A stretch of 64,000 nt of DNA, from the NCBI RefSeq assembly GCF_900088125.1, contig NZ_FLQT01000003.1:62001-126000 (forward strand), in the 5' to 3' direction. The translations under genes and the position numbers were made by a program. This DNA comes from Peptoniphilus pacaensis (GTDB taxonomy: Bacteria > Bacillota > Clostridia > Tissierellales > Peptoniphilaceae). The notes beneath the pieces were generated by a model. It was not told where the DNA came from, searched no databases, and saw nothing but the letters and a program-made list of their open reading frames with translations. Numbering within the stretch: position 1 is the stretch's first letter; each line of letters begins with the position of its first letter. Below, one piece after another: positions 1-7,908 of this stretch.

Positions 1-779
1 GCGTAATTACCGCTTAGGACGTGGCAATGGTCCCTGTGTACCATCTTCGCCTTAATGCTCTCGGCGAAATGTTTGTCCTCGGGATAGTGGAGAGGCGTAA
101 ATAAAATATCGATGCCCAATTCTTCATAGACTCGGTCAGCGACGTAGGCGATTTTCGACGCCAGAGCCGGCGCCTTCTTCCACTGGCGCACGGCGATACC
201 CAGGAAGTGCTTATCGCTGTCGATCCCTTCTTCCCGAAGAAGGGCCTTCGCCGCCTCGGGACTGATGCCGTCGATGCCGTAAACGGGATCGGCGGTCACC
301 TCCATGGGCGGTCCGCTGACGCCGATGTCTTTCAGCACCTGCGCGCTGTCCTCATCCCGCAAGGTAATGTAATCCGCCTTGTTTAAAATCCGCGCCGTCA
401 ACCTGCGGTTCAGTGCCTTGTGAATGGGGCCGACGCCGTTGGCATAGACGTAGATTTTTTTGCCCATACGCTTGGCCAGAGCCATGACGCCCAAGTAGTA
501 GTACAGGCTTCTCGACGAGGTTTCGTCTTGTAAAAGGGAGCCCCCGCCGCTAATCAACAGATCCGTGTTCGACAGCGCCTTCTTCACGGATTTATAGTGG
601 AAGCGCTGGGTGGCGTTCACGCCGTAGAGCCTGCGGGTTCTCGGCGGATCGTAGGAGAGGACATTTAATTGTACGGTGGGATCACAGGCGCGAATATCGT
701 TGACGATGGCGTGTAAGATCGCATCGTCGCCGCTATTGTCGAAGCCGTAATAGCCGCTAAATAAAACTTTCTTTCCCAT
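1..779 (-). CDS. csaB: Polysaccharide pyruvyl transferase CsaB (3' end beyond window)
   Basis: This gene runs off the left edge; 259 codons are visible from the ATG at 779. The N-terminus carries the glycine/aspartate-rich GYYGFDNSGDDAIL segment (residues 9-22) and an SGGGSLLQD turn (77-85), both typical of the CsaB/WcaK pyruvyl transferase fold. CsaB transfers pyruvate to the secondary cell-wall polysaccharide, creating the ligand for SLH domains. The start overlaps the end of the upstream polymerase gene by 23 bp, so the two are translationally coupled. The family call is firm. The link to SLH anchoring is supported by an SLH-domain protein at 34.4-36.6 kb. Confidence 0.88.
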   Translation of the reverse strand, partial: MGKKVLFSGYYGFDNSGDDAILHAIVNDIRACDPTVQLNVLSYDPPRTRRLYGVNATQRFHYKSVKKALSNTDLLISGGGSLLQDETSSRSLYYYLGVMALAKRMGKKIYVYANGVGPIHKALNRRLTARILNKADYITLRDEDSAQVLKDIGVSGPPMEVTADPVYGIDGISPEAAKALLREEGIDSDKHFLGIAVRQWKKAPALASKIAYVADRVYEELGIDILFTPLHYPEDKHFAESIKAKMVHRDHCHVLSGNY

Positions 780-2127
780 AACAATCCATCCTTTTCTCCG
801 CAAGGGGGCTTGCGAGATCTTTTTTACAAATTCGTACGAGGGCAAAGGTCACGGCCAAAAGCAGCCAGAAGGTAGTGGTGATCTTGGTCATGTAGAAGAT
901 ATTTTCGAATATGCCGTGAAAAAGCATGCCGGCAACCGACGATGCCACCGCCGCGCCCATAATTTTGATATAGCGGTTTTTGCTCTTCAGAGGATAGCGC
1001 GCCAGATTGACGAAGATGCTGACCATAAAAATCACAAAGAGCACGAAGCCGATCAGGCCCATTTCCGCAAAGATTTGCAAAAATGCGTTGTGGGCGTGGA
1101 ACACACCCATGCCGCGCATATACTGTTCGTAAACAATCTTAAAGGGCCGATACCCGAGACCCAGTCCCACGAGAAAGTTGTTGCGGATGATGGTTTCCGT
1201 AATCTCCCAAATCTTAAATCGATAGGAGGTGGACGAGTCGGCGAAGTTGAAAATCGTCATAAAGCGATTGACGATGCTCGTGGGCACGACAAACACGGAA
1301 GCTCCCATAAGGGGAATGGCCAAGAGCAGGAGCTCTTTTCTGACGAGACAGATAAAGACGAAGGCCGCTACGGCGATGCCCAGCCAGCCGCCGCGGGACA
1401 TGGTCATAACGAGGGCCGCCATTTGAAAAAGGAACATGGCCAAAAACAAGAGGCGCACACCGTCCCGCTTCGTGGACCAAAAGATGCCCACGGTGAGAGG
1501 GATGGCCATGACCAAATACTCGGCGAAAATATTGGGATTGCCGAAAAGCGAATAGGCCCTGGCGCGAATGGGGCTGTTGGAATAAGAATCCACCCACCCC
1601 TCCTTCACGTCCACCGCTCCGAAGTATTGGTAAATGCCGTAGACGGCGACAATGGTGGCGGCGACGCTGACGGCGACGATCACGCCGTGGAGCTGCTCTT
1701 CGGTCTTGACCTCGTTAATCATAAAGATTAAATACATAAAGCCGCCGGTGTGGATGGCTAAATCCCGTATCGAGCCCATGGGAATGATCGACGTAGCCGT
1801 TTGAATCATCATCAGGAGAAAATAGATATAGGGCACGATCTCGTGGCCGGCCACGATAAGGGGATCGTCTTTTTTGATCAATTTTCTAATGAGAAACAAT
1901 CCGAAGGTGCCGTACAGGAGCACGAGCACCAGGACATCCGGCAGGAAAATATAGCCGAAAGTGGTGGCGATGAGGCTGATCATGGGATTTTCGAAAAAGA
2001 CCATAAGCCCGATGAGTCCCAGAAAAAGCAAGATGGCAAGAGGGATCTTCGCGCTCAGTCCCACGCCGCCGATGAAAAAGCCCAGGGCGAACAAAAGAAG
2101 GGGATTGATCTTTACGCGCGTTTCCAT
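757..2127 (-). CDS. O-antigen ligase/polymerase family membrane protein
   Basis: A 456-residue protein with about ten to twelve hydrophobic segments along its length. It has the two landmarks of the Wzy_C (O-antigen ligase) family: an SRGGW loop at residues 244-248 and the periplasmic-type HAHNAFLQ motif at 344-351. In Gram-positives these proteins polymerise or ligate envelope glycans at the outer face of the membrane. It sits in an operon with a glycosyltransferase and csaB, which suggests it works on the secondary cell-wall polysaccharide. It overlaps the upstream small membrane protein by 16 bp. The exact substrate cannot be read from the sequence. Confidence 0.85.
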   Translation of the reverse strand: METRVKINPLLLFALGFFIGGVGLSAKIPLAILLFLGLIGLMVFFENPMISLIATTFGYIFLPDVLVLVLLYGTFGLFLIRKLIKKDDPLIVAGHEIVPYIYFLLMMIQTATSIIPMGSIRDLAIHTGGFMYLIFMINEVKTEEQLHGVIVAVSVAATIVAVYGIYQYFGAVDVKEGWVDSYSNSPIRARAYSLFGNPNIFAEYLVMAIPLTVGIFWSTKRDGVRLLFLAMFLFQMAALVMTMSRGGWLGIAVAAFVFICLVRKELLLLAIPLMGASVFVVPTSIVNRFMTIFNFADSSTSYRFKIWEITETIIRNNFLVGLGLGYRPFKIVYEQYMRGMGVFHAHNAFLQIFAEMGLIGFVLFVIFMVSIFVNLARYPLKSKNRYIKIMGAAVASSVAGMLFHGIFENIFYMTKITTTFWLLLAVTFALVRICKKDLASPLAEKRMDCYGKESFI

Positions 2128-2672
2128 GACTCGGCCTCCTTATCGTGTAGAAAGAGACGCCACAGGCTTTTCACCGCGCACACCACAAGGGAGCTGTTAA
2201 GCTTCTCTTCCGTTCCCGTCCCCAGAAAGTTGGCGAGAAGGCCACCGAAAAGAAAGACGACGCCTAAAATGCCGTATATGCTGCGATGAAACAGGCCCAG
2301 AATAATAATGCTCAGGCCGAAGCCCATGGAGGCCATGCCCGTTACTTTCAGGGCGGAATCCAAGGAAGCGTAGCTGTCCGCAATGTCGAAACCCACGGAG
2401 CCTTCCACGGCGCCTGTGATTCTAATACGCACCCAATGGCAAATCGTGTTGATCAGCCGATAGAAAAAACGGAGGATGCGAAAGAACACGCTTTGGGCGA
2501 AGACGCCCTCCGCCCCGTCGAGGGCTCTGCGTAATGCCGATGCCTTCCACTGCCTGCTCACGGCGCCGCCTACGGCAGCGAAAAAACCGTGAAGCAAACT
2601 CTGTTTATACCAATTCTCCAATGCCCTTATGATGGAAAGTAAAATTTGAATCAGTACACTGGATTGAATCAT
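2112..2672 (-). CDS. Uncharacterised membrane protein of the envelope operon
   Basis: A 186-residue protein I cannot assign to a named family. The N-terminal half is amphipathic and rich in Arg and Trp. Two hydrophobic segments near residues 110-150 (GMASMGFGLSIIILGLF and GILGVVFLFGGLLANFLG) look membrane-spanning. It lies 3 bp after the DUF4330 gene and overlaps the polymerase gene, so it is almost certainly co-transcribed with them. The position suggests an accessory role in polysaccharide assembly, but that is inference from context only. Confidence 0.6.
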   Translation of the reverse strand: MIQSSVLIQILLSIIRALENWYKQSLLHGFFAAVGGAVSRQWKASALRRALDGAEGVFAQSVFFRILRFFYRLINTICHWVRIRITGAVEGSVGFDIADSYASLDSALKVTGMASMGFGLSIIILGLFHRSIYGILGVVFLFGGLLANFLGTGTEEKLNSSLVVCAVKSLWRLFLHDKEAESWKRA

Positions 2673-2675
2673 AAA

Positions 2676-3158
2676 TTACTCCCCGTCTTTTTTGATGCCT
2701 ATACAAACACTCGTAAAATTAGAGGTTTTCGTCTTGACGCGGTATTCGGTGCCGATGCGAATTTCTTCGCTGCCCACCACATAGGACGTGTCCGAATCCT
2801 TAATGTCCACATCCACATCCAGGTAGATGGAATACCTATCCGGCACCGGCGCATTCACCCATTGGCCTTTGTATTCCACCACATCTTCATAGGGCTTCAC
2901 GGTCTTGGCCACGATTTTACCTAAATAGGTTCCCTTGTCGTTACTGTAGAGTTCTTGGCCCTCGGTGATACTCTCTGCCGAGGCCATGCGCACGTTGTCT
3001 ACTAGAAGCGTCATTTTTCCTTTCGACGTGCTCTCCGCGGTTATAGGGGATTCCTTAAAACGGGATGCGCCACCTACGACGGCGACGACGAGAATAATCA
3101 AGAACAGCAAGTCGATGATATTGATCTTGCCGAAGAGTTTTCCTTCTTTATCGATCAT
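2676..3158 (-). CDS. DUF4330 domain protein
   Basis: I place the start at the ATG at 3158, because AAAGGAG lies five bases upstream; a longer frame back to 3197 has no such site. The 160-residue product begins MIDKEGKLFGKINIIDLLF, followed by one N-terminal membrane anchor (LLFLIILVVAVVGG) and an extracellular beta-rich domain. This is the usual layout of DUF4330 proteins, which are often found beside O-antigen-ligase genes in Firmicutes. The start lies inside the end of the upstream glycosyltransferase gene (11-bp overlap). The function is unknown; a scaffold or adaptor in polysaccharide assembly is plausible. Confidence 0.75.
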   Translation of the reverse strand: MIDKEGKLFGKINIIDLLFLIILVVAVVGGASRFKESPITAESTSKGKMTLLVDNVRMASAESITEGQELYSNDKGTYLGKIVAKTVKPYEDVVEYKGQWVNAPVPDRYSIYLDVDVDIKDSDTSYVVGSEEIRIGTEYRVKTKTSNFTSVCIGIKKDGE

Positions 3159-4281
3159 TTTGGCTCCTTTGAAGTATTTTTTCGTATATTTCCACATGGC
3201 TCTCGGCCATGGCTTCTTGGCTGAAGTGCTCGTTGACGTAATCGTAAAGGCCTTCGCCCCGCTCCTTCATCTCTTCCGGATGATTGAGGGCATAGACCAT
3301 TTTCTCGCCTAAGCCCTCGGCGTCTTTCGCTTGAAAGACCATGCCGTAAGGCCCGGCCATCTCCCGAATGCCGCCGACGTCCGTGGCGATAAAGGGGAGC
3401 TTTGCCTTGGCCCCTTCTAAAAGGGCGTAGGGGAAAGATTCGGAAATGGACGTGAGCATATTCACATCCCCCGCTTCGTAGAGGCTGAAGGGATCGGAGA
3501 CCTGACCTAAAAAGCTCACCAGGTCCTCCATGCCCTCTTCCTCCACATAGGCCATGAGCTTTTCGCGCTCCGGTCCCCGGCCGGCGATTAAAACGTGGGC
3601 CCGGGACAGAGCATCTTTGTTTAATGCCAGGGCCTTCAAGAGGCTCATGTGATCTTTCACCAGATCCAAGCGGGCGGCGATGACAAAGAGCATGCGGTCC
3701 GAATATTTTTCCAGACCGTAGCGCGCCAGGAAGGCCTCTTTGTCCACGGCGGGTTCGGGCTTTTTCATATCGATCCCATTGTAGGTGACAAAGATATCGT
3801 CTTCCGAAAAGCCCCGCTCCACTAGCATGGCCTTGAACCGCTCCGTAATGGCGATGTAATTATTGAATCGCTTCAGGGCGTATTGGTTCAGTGCCGTAAA
3901 CACTTTATCCTTAATGAAATTGTCTTTAAAATCCAGCAGATAGTCGCTGTGCAAAGTGGTGACCATGGGCACGTCCACGCGCTTTCTTAAATACAGGGCG
4001 TTAAAATTGGCCCGCGCGCCGTGGCAATGCACCAGATCGAAACCTTCCACTTCGATCATGTGAACTACTTTTTTCAAAGTTCCCATGTCGAAGCGGTTTT
4101 TCTGTTCCACCAGACGGGCGTCGATGCCCAAGGCTAAGGCGCCGTCTAAGAAGGGTCCCGGGCAGAAACAAACCATACTTACATCGTGATAGGCTTCGAG
4201 GCCTTTCAACAAGGTGTAAATATGGGTCTTGGCTCCCCCCGTGTCGCCCCCGCTGATAAGATGAAGAACTTTCATCGTCAT
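3148..4281 (-). CDS. Family 4 glycosyltransferase
   Basis: A 377-residue GT-B enzyme. The N-terminal domain starts MKVLHLISGGDTGGAKTHI, with the glycine-rich loop of GT4 acceptor domains. The C-terminal domain contains SISESFPYALLEGAKAKLPFIATD, whose ESFPYALLE segment is the E-x7-E nucleotide-sugar signature. It probably adds a sugar to a lipid-linked glycan on the cytoplasmic face, feeding the polymerase and CsaB encoded downstream. The start could be the first or the third codon (both Met). Sugar specificity cannot be told from the sequence. Confidence 0.87.
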   Translation of the reverse strand: MTMKVLHLISGGDTGGAKTHIYTLLKGLEAYHDVSMVCFCPGPFLDGALALGIDARLVEQKNRFDMGTLKKVVHMIEVEGFDLVHCHGARANFNALYLRKRVDVPMVTTLHSDYLLDFKDNFIKDKVFTALNQYALKRFNNYIAITERFKAMLVERGFSEDDIFVTYNGIDMKKPEPAVDKEAFLARYGLEKYSDRMLFVIAARLDLVKDHMSLLKALALNKDALSRAHVLIAGRGPEREKLMAYVEEEGMEDLVSFLGQVSDPFSLYEAGDVNMLTSISESFPYALLEGAKAKLPFIATDVGGIREMAGPYGMVFQAKDAEGLGEKMVYALNHPEEMKERGEGLYDYVNEHFSQEAMAESHVEIYEKILQRSQNDR

Positions 4282-4287
4282 CTCCCA

Positions 4288-4752
4288 CTAATTATTCTGT
4301 ACCACGTGGTAACTTCCCCGCACCAAAACGATGGCGTCGGTGGCGGCGGACAGGCCTCTGCCGTCGCTTCTCGGCGCAATTAACAGGTGGTTCATCGGAG
4401 CCCGTTGGCCCTGTTTCAAATCCGAACCGCCGGTGACGTCACTTAATCCGCCTAAATCCTGCGCGATGGTGTCAACCCGGCCGCTTCTCGGGATCATTTC
4501 CGTTCCCTGAGCCACGATCAAGCGGTCGCCCTTATTTAAGTTCACCACTTCCAATGTGGCGGAAGCTTGGGCGGGCGCACCGCCCGGTGCCGGACTTTGA
4601 GATATTTTCTTTTCTATGGCTTCGAGTCGTTGGTTTAAATAACTTAAAGATACCAAGGGATCGTCATCGTTAGCAAAGGCGGGTATGGCCGCACCGATAA
4701 GCATCAAGCTGAGCCCACAGGCGGCGACGATTTTTTTCCAATTGCGTTTCAC
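4288..4752 (-). CDS. Secreted protein of unknown function, first gene of the envelope operon
   Basis: I prefer the GTG at 4752, giving MKRNWKKIVAACGLSLM as a classical signal peptide cleaved after AFA (154 residues in all). An in-frame ATG at 4776 is possible, but its AAAGGA is too close. The same AGAAAGGATGA string occurs in front of both candidate starts. The mature part has a short helix (LNQRLEAIEKKI), a Pro/Ala linker, and a compact beta-rich domain with an RSDGRG turn and a VLVRGSYHVV strand near the end. I recognise no family with confidence. It lies 6 bp before the glycosyltransferase gene. Confidence 0.6.
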   Translation of the reverse strand: MKRNWKKIVAACGLSLMLIGAAIPAFANDDDPLVSLSYLNQRLEAIEKKISQSPAPGGAPAQASATLEVVNLNKGDRLIVAQGTEMIPRSGRVDTIAQDLGGLSDVTGGSDLKQGQRAPMNHLLIAPRSDGRGLSAATDAIVLVRGSYHVVQNN

Positions 4753-4827
4753 AATCTCATCCTTTCTGTGATTCATTCATCCTTTCTATTATACAACAAT
4801 CCCCCTTCCAGACCAATGAAAACGACA

Positions 4828-4853
4828 AAAGCGCGGGAATCACCCCGCGCTTT
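4828..4853 (-). terminator. Terminator downstream of mazF
   Basis: Perfect ten-base arms AAAGCGCGGG/CCCGCGCTTT with a short loop. On the minus strand the hairpin is followed by TTTTGTCGTTTT. It separates the mazF transcript from the envelope operon. Confidence 0.85.
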
Positions 4854-4863
4854 CTATTATGTA

Positions 4864-5205
4864 TTACAGACCGACACTGATTCTTAATGCTTCGTCTACA
4901 TCGTCCATGACCTTCGAGCCGAATTTCCCGATCTTTTCCCGCAGCCGCTTCTTGTCGATGGTGCGTACCTGTTCCAAAAGGATGACGGAATTTTTCGGCA
5001 AATCGTTGTTCGCCGCCTTGACCTTCACGTGGGTGGGCAGCTTCGTCTTGTTCATTTGCGATGTGATCGCCGCCACGATCGTCGTAGGCGAATACTTGTT
5101 ACCCACGTCATTTTGAATAATGACCACGGGTCTGACGCCCCCCTGTTCCGAGCCGATGACCGGGCTCAGATCGGCGTAAAACACATCGCCTCTCTTAATA
5201 ACCAT
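4864..5205 (-). CDS. mazF: MazF/PemK-type endoribonuclease (EndoA)
   Basis: A 113-residue protein that matches the EndoA/NdoA branch of MazF throughout: [23 protein letters not shown], then RPVVIIQND, the TTIVAAITS strand, and [13 protein letters not shown]. These include the conserved catalytic Arg and Thr positions of the family. EndoA cleaves mRNA at specific short sequences, UACAU in Bacillus. In bacilli the antitoxin gene lies directly upstream. Here only 14 bp separate mazF from the acyl-carrier-protein synthase fusion gene, and no small antitoxin frame is present next to it. A hairpin terminator follows. Confidence 0.93.
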   Translation of the reverse strand: MVIKRGDVFYADLSPVIGSEQGGVRPVVIIQNDVGNKYSPTTIVAAITSQMNKTKLPTHVKVKAANNDLPKNSVILLEQVRTIDKKRLREKIGKFGSKVMDDVDEALRISVGL

Positions 5206-5219
5206 GAATCACAACCTTT

Positions 5220-6383
5220 CTATTTCTCCGGCACGGAGTCCCTTTCCGCCTCTAAGCGAAGGAATGCTTCGGGTAAGTAAGTGATTAAATCCGAAGCGAT
5301 CAGCCCCCGCTCGCTCTTATGTAAGGCGCCGAGATCCCCTGCCAGTCCGTGGATATATACCCCGAGGCGGGCCGCTTGAAAACAATTCATGCCCTGAGCT
5401 AAACAAGCGGTGATTATGCCCGTAAGCACGTCGCCGGAGCCCGCCGTAGCCATGCCGGCATTGCCCGTTTCGTTGATCGCCCTCTGCTCTTTGGACGCCA
5501 CAATGCTCTCGTGACCCTTCAACACCACCACGCCGCCGTAGCGGGCGAGAAATTCGTCCACGGCTTCGTCTCGGTGATCACGTACCCAAGAGATGTCACG
5601 ACCCAATAGCCGGGCCATTTCCCCTTCGTGGGGCGTGTAAATTTTTTCGCCGCCTGCGGTCGGTTTTTCCTGTGCCAAATGGTACAGGCCGTCGGCATCC
5701 ACCACCATGGGCGTGGTGAGACCATAGACATGTAAAAAAACATCTCGCACCTCGTCCCCTCGCCCCATGCCCGGGCCCAGGCCGATGGCGTCCATGGCAT
5801 AAAGCTCCGAGAGATCGCTCTGTTTCTTTACGATGACTTCACGCATGCGCAGAGAAAAGTCTCTGAAGATTTCATCGGGCACGAAGGCGTAGCTCAGACC
5901 GCAACCGGCCCTCAGCGCCGCCGAGGAGGAAAGATCCACGGAACCGTACATGCCCTCGCTTCCGCCGACGAGGGCCGCCCGTCCCCTGCTGCCCTTGTGA
6001 TCCGCCTTTTGAATCACGGGAAGCAGATTCGCTACCTCTTTCGACAGGCGAAAGACCCGGGGATCTTCGAGGCGAGCCACAGCCACGGCATAATCTTTTT
6101 CATGGGAAACAGACAGTCGGAAGATGCGGTCGTTGTAGCGACCGTAGGGCCTTCCCCTGTCGTCGACCTCCACGATTAAGTTCTTAAACCCCGCCTTAAA
6201 AACGCCGTCGCCCAAGGCCTTCGCCATGGCTTCTTTTGCGGCGAAGCGCCCGGCGATGTGGGCGGCGTCCATTCGAAGAGCGCGGCGTTCCTCTCGGGAA
6301 AAAACTTTTTCCAAAAAAGCCTCGCCCCGCCGCTCCAATATATTTTGTACCCGCGGTATGTAAACCAAATCTATGCCGATCAT
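5220..6383 (-). CDS. Holo-ACP synthase fused to ADP-dependent NAD(P)HX dehydratase
   Basis: A 387-residue fusion. Residues 1-108 are an AcpS-type phosphopantetheinyl transferase: the metal-binding Asp is D5 in IGIDLV, and Glu is E51 in GRFAAKEAMAKAL. Residues 115-375 are a NnrD/YjeF-C carbohydrate-kinase-like domain with GPGMG (203-207), VDADG (228-232), TPHEGE (250-255) and the ATP/ADP-site GSGDVLTG (315-322). The first half activates acyl carrier protein; the second repairs hydrated NAD(P)H. The NnrE epimerase domain usually fused to NnrD is absent. In Bacillus acpS and the NnrD-like gene are neighbours, so the fusion joins functions that are adjacent elsewhere. A TATGAT -10-like box lies just upstream. 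Confidence 0.92.
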   Translation of the reverse strand: MIGIDLVYIPRVQNILERRGEAFLEKVFSREERRALRMDAAHIAGRFAAKEAMAKALGDGVFKAGFKNLIVEVDDRGRPYGRYNDRIFRLSVSHEKDYAVAVARLEDPRVFRLSKEVANLLPVIQKADHKGSRGRAALVGGSEGMYGSVDLSSSAALRAGCGLSYAFVPDEIFRDFSLRMREVIVKKQSDLSELYAMDAIGLGPGMGRGDEVRDVFLHVYGLTTPMVVDADGLYHLAQEKPTAGGEKIYTPHEGEMARLLGRDISWVRDHRDEAVDEFLARYGGVVVLKGHESIVASKEQRAINETGNAGMATAGSGDVLTGIITACLAQGMNCFQAARLGVYIHGLAGDLGALHKSERGLIASDLITYLPEAFLRLEAERDSVPEK

Positions 6384-6443
6384 ATGCCACCTCTTTGTGT
6401 ATCATAGCACAATTTCCCTGAAAATATATCACTGTTTTTGCTC

Positions 6444-6472
6444 TTGACAAAAATTCTCGGCCCTCGTATAAT
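6444..6472 (+). promoter_or_regulatory. Sigma-A promoter of tyrS
   Basis: Consensus -35 TTGACA (6444-6449) and -10 TATAAT (6467-6472) with an exact 17-bp spacer. Transcription should start near 6479. Confidence 0.9.
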
Positions 6473-6478
6473 GGTGAC

Positions 6479-6612
6479 CAAATTCAATAGATACGACGAT
6501 GGCGTCCCCAAAATTACAACGCCGGAGTATGATATTATTTCGAGGCTTTTTGCGAAGAAAGGTGGTACCGCGTTGGAAGACGCCCTTTCGGCAAGAGCTT
6601 TTTTTGTGCTTA
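6479..6612 (+). promoter_or_regulatory. Compact T-box leader of tyrS
   Basis: The diagnostic T-box string AAAGGTGGTACCGCG lies at 6558-6572, before tyrS. GCTTTTTGC (6545-6553) can pair with GCAAGAGC (6591-6598), which is followed by a T7 run, giving a possible terminator that overlaps the T-box region. A small hairpin GGCGT/ACGCC occupies 6511-6533. A TAC tyrosine codon at 6492-6494 is a candidate specifier. Only about 80 nt lie between the inferred start and the T-box sequence, much less than the usual stem I region. Confidence 0.82.
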
Positions 6613-6624
6613 AAAGGAGGCATT

Positions 6625-7851
6625 ATGACTGAGAACGTATTTGATTTACTTGAACGCAGAGGTTACATCGACCAAGCCACATTCCCCGAGGAATTACGGG
6701 AACGCTTAGGCGAAGGACCCGTTACTTTTTATATCGGCTTCGACGCCACGGCGGATTCCCTTACCTTAGGTCACTACCTTCAAGTGAAAGTTATTCAACA
6801 TTTCCAACGAGCCGGTCACGTGCCCATTACCCTCTTTGGCGGCGGCACCACCCTCATCGGCGACCCTTCCGGTCGAACCGATATGCGCAAGATGCTCACG
6901 CGGGAAGACATCGACCACAATATCGACTGCTTTAAGCGGCAACTGTCTCACTTTATCGACTACGACGACGGCAAGGCCATCGCAGCCAACAATGCCGATT
7001 GGCTCTTGGATCTGGGCTATCTGGATTTTATGCGCAACATCGGCGTGCATTTCTCCGTAAACCACATGCTGAAGCTGGACGCCTATGCCAACCGTCTGGA
7101 ACAAGGCCTCACCTTCTTTGAAATGGGCTACATGCTCATGCAGTCCTACGACTTTTTGGTTCTCTACAGAAAATACAATTGCCAATTGCAATTAGGCGGA
7201 TCGGACCAATGGAGCAATATGCTCGGCGGCTACGATTTGGTTCGCAAGCTGGACGACGGCAAAGTCTACTCCATGACCTTCAAGCTCCTCTCCACCGCCG
7301 ACGGCCAAAAGATGGGCAAGTCCATGAAGGGCGCCATATTCTTGGATCCGAACAAGACGCCGCCCCACGAAATGTTCCAATACCTGCGCAACTGCGACGA
7401 CCGCGACGTCATTAAGTTCTTAAAGCTGTTAACCGACGTCAGCGACGAAGAAATCGCCGATTACGAAAAGCTGGAAGGCCAGGAACTGAACGCGGCCAAA
7501 GAACGTTTGGCTTGGGAAATCACCAATGAAGTTCACGGCAAGGAAGAAGCGGACAAGGCCCTTCAGGCATCCCGCGTCCTCTTCGGCGGCAGCGGCAATA
7601 CGGAAGACATGCCCACCACGGAGCTTTCCGAAGATGAAGTGAATGACGGCATCACCATCGTCGAACTCATGCAAAAAGGCGAGCTCATCGCCTCCACCAG
7701 CGAAGGCCGCCGACTGATTAAGCAAGGCGGCGTCTCCATGAACGACGAAAAAGTCGCTTCCCACGATCAAATGATCACGAAGGAAGACTTAAAAGAGGGC
7801 GTCCACGTCAGAAAGGGCAAGAAGGTACACCACCTGTTTAAATTAAAATAA
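6625..7851 (+). CDS. tyrS: Tyrosyl-tRNA synthetase
   Basis: The start is the ATG at 6625, with AAAGGAGG at 6613-6620; the frame upstream belongs to the leader. The 408-residue class I synthetase has the HIGH-equivalent LTLGHYLQ (residues 46-53), the tyrosine-pocket DQWSN (194-198) and the KMSKS-equivalent KMGKS (229-233). A C-terminal S4 RNA-binding domain (SEGRRLIKQGGV, about 350-370) completes it. It charges tRNA-Tyr. Expression is controlled by the T-box leader that reads uncharged tRNA-Tyr. It is one of the few plus-strand genes here and is followed by a two-way terminator. Confidence 0.97.
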   Translation: MTENVFDLLERRGYIDQATFPEELRERLGEGPVTFYIGFDATADSLTLGHYLQVKVIQHFQRAGHVPITLFGGGTTLIGDPSGRTDMRKMLTREDIDHNIDCFKRQLSHFIDYDDGKAIAANNADWLLDLGYLDFMRNIGVHFSVNHMLKLDAYANRLEQGLTFFEMGYMLMQSYDFLVLYRKYNCQLQLGGSDQWSNMLGGYDLVRKLDDGKVYSMTFKLLSTADGQKMGKSMKGAIFLDPNKTPPHEMFQYLRNCDDRDVIKFLKLLTDVSDEEIADYEKLEGQELNAAKERLAWEITNEVHGKEEADKALQASRVLFGGSGNTEDMPTTELSEDEVNDGITIVELMQKGELIASTSEGRRLIKQGGVSMNDEKVASHDQMITKEDLKEGVHVRKGKKVHHLFKLK

Positions 7852-7861
7852 TTTCCCACAC

Positions 7862-7904
7862 AAAAAAGCGACCGGCGGTTCGAGAGAACCCATCGGTCGC
7901 TTTT
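7862..7904. terminator. Two-way terminator between tyrS and the PIN/TRAM gene
   Basis: The hairpin GCGACCG-GC-GGTTC / GAACC-CAT-CGGTCGC (7868-7900) has an A-run on its left and a T-run on its right, so it can end transcription from both convergent genes. Confidence 0.9.
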
Positions 7905-7908
7905 ATTT

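Noticed and set aside
916-1731. Long open frame antisense to the O-antigen ligase gene (and similar long antisense frames elsewhere, such as 41395-42168 and 52380-53372)
   Set aside because: They are rich in His, Asp and Gly without any family pattern, have no ribosome site, and mirror well-supported genes on the other strand.
6499-6624. N-terminal extension of tyrS by 42 codons
   Set aside because: It reads through the T-box and antiterminator; the ATG at 6625 has an ideal ribosome site and the family's usual start.
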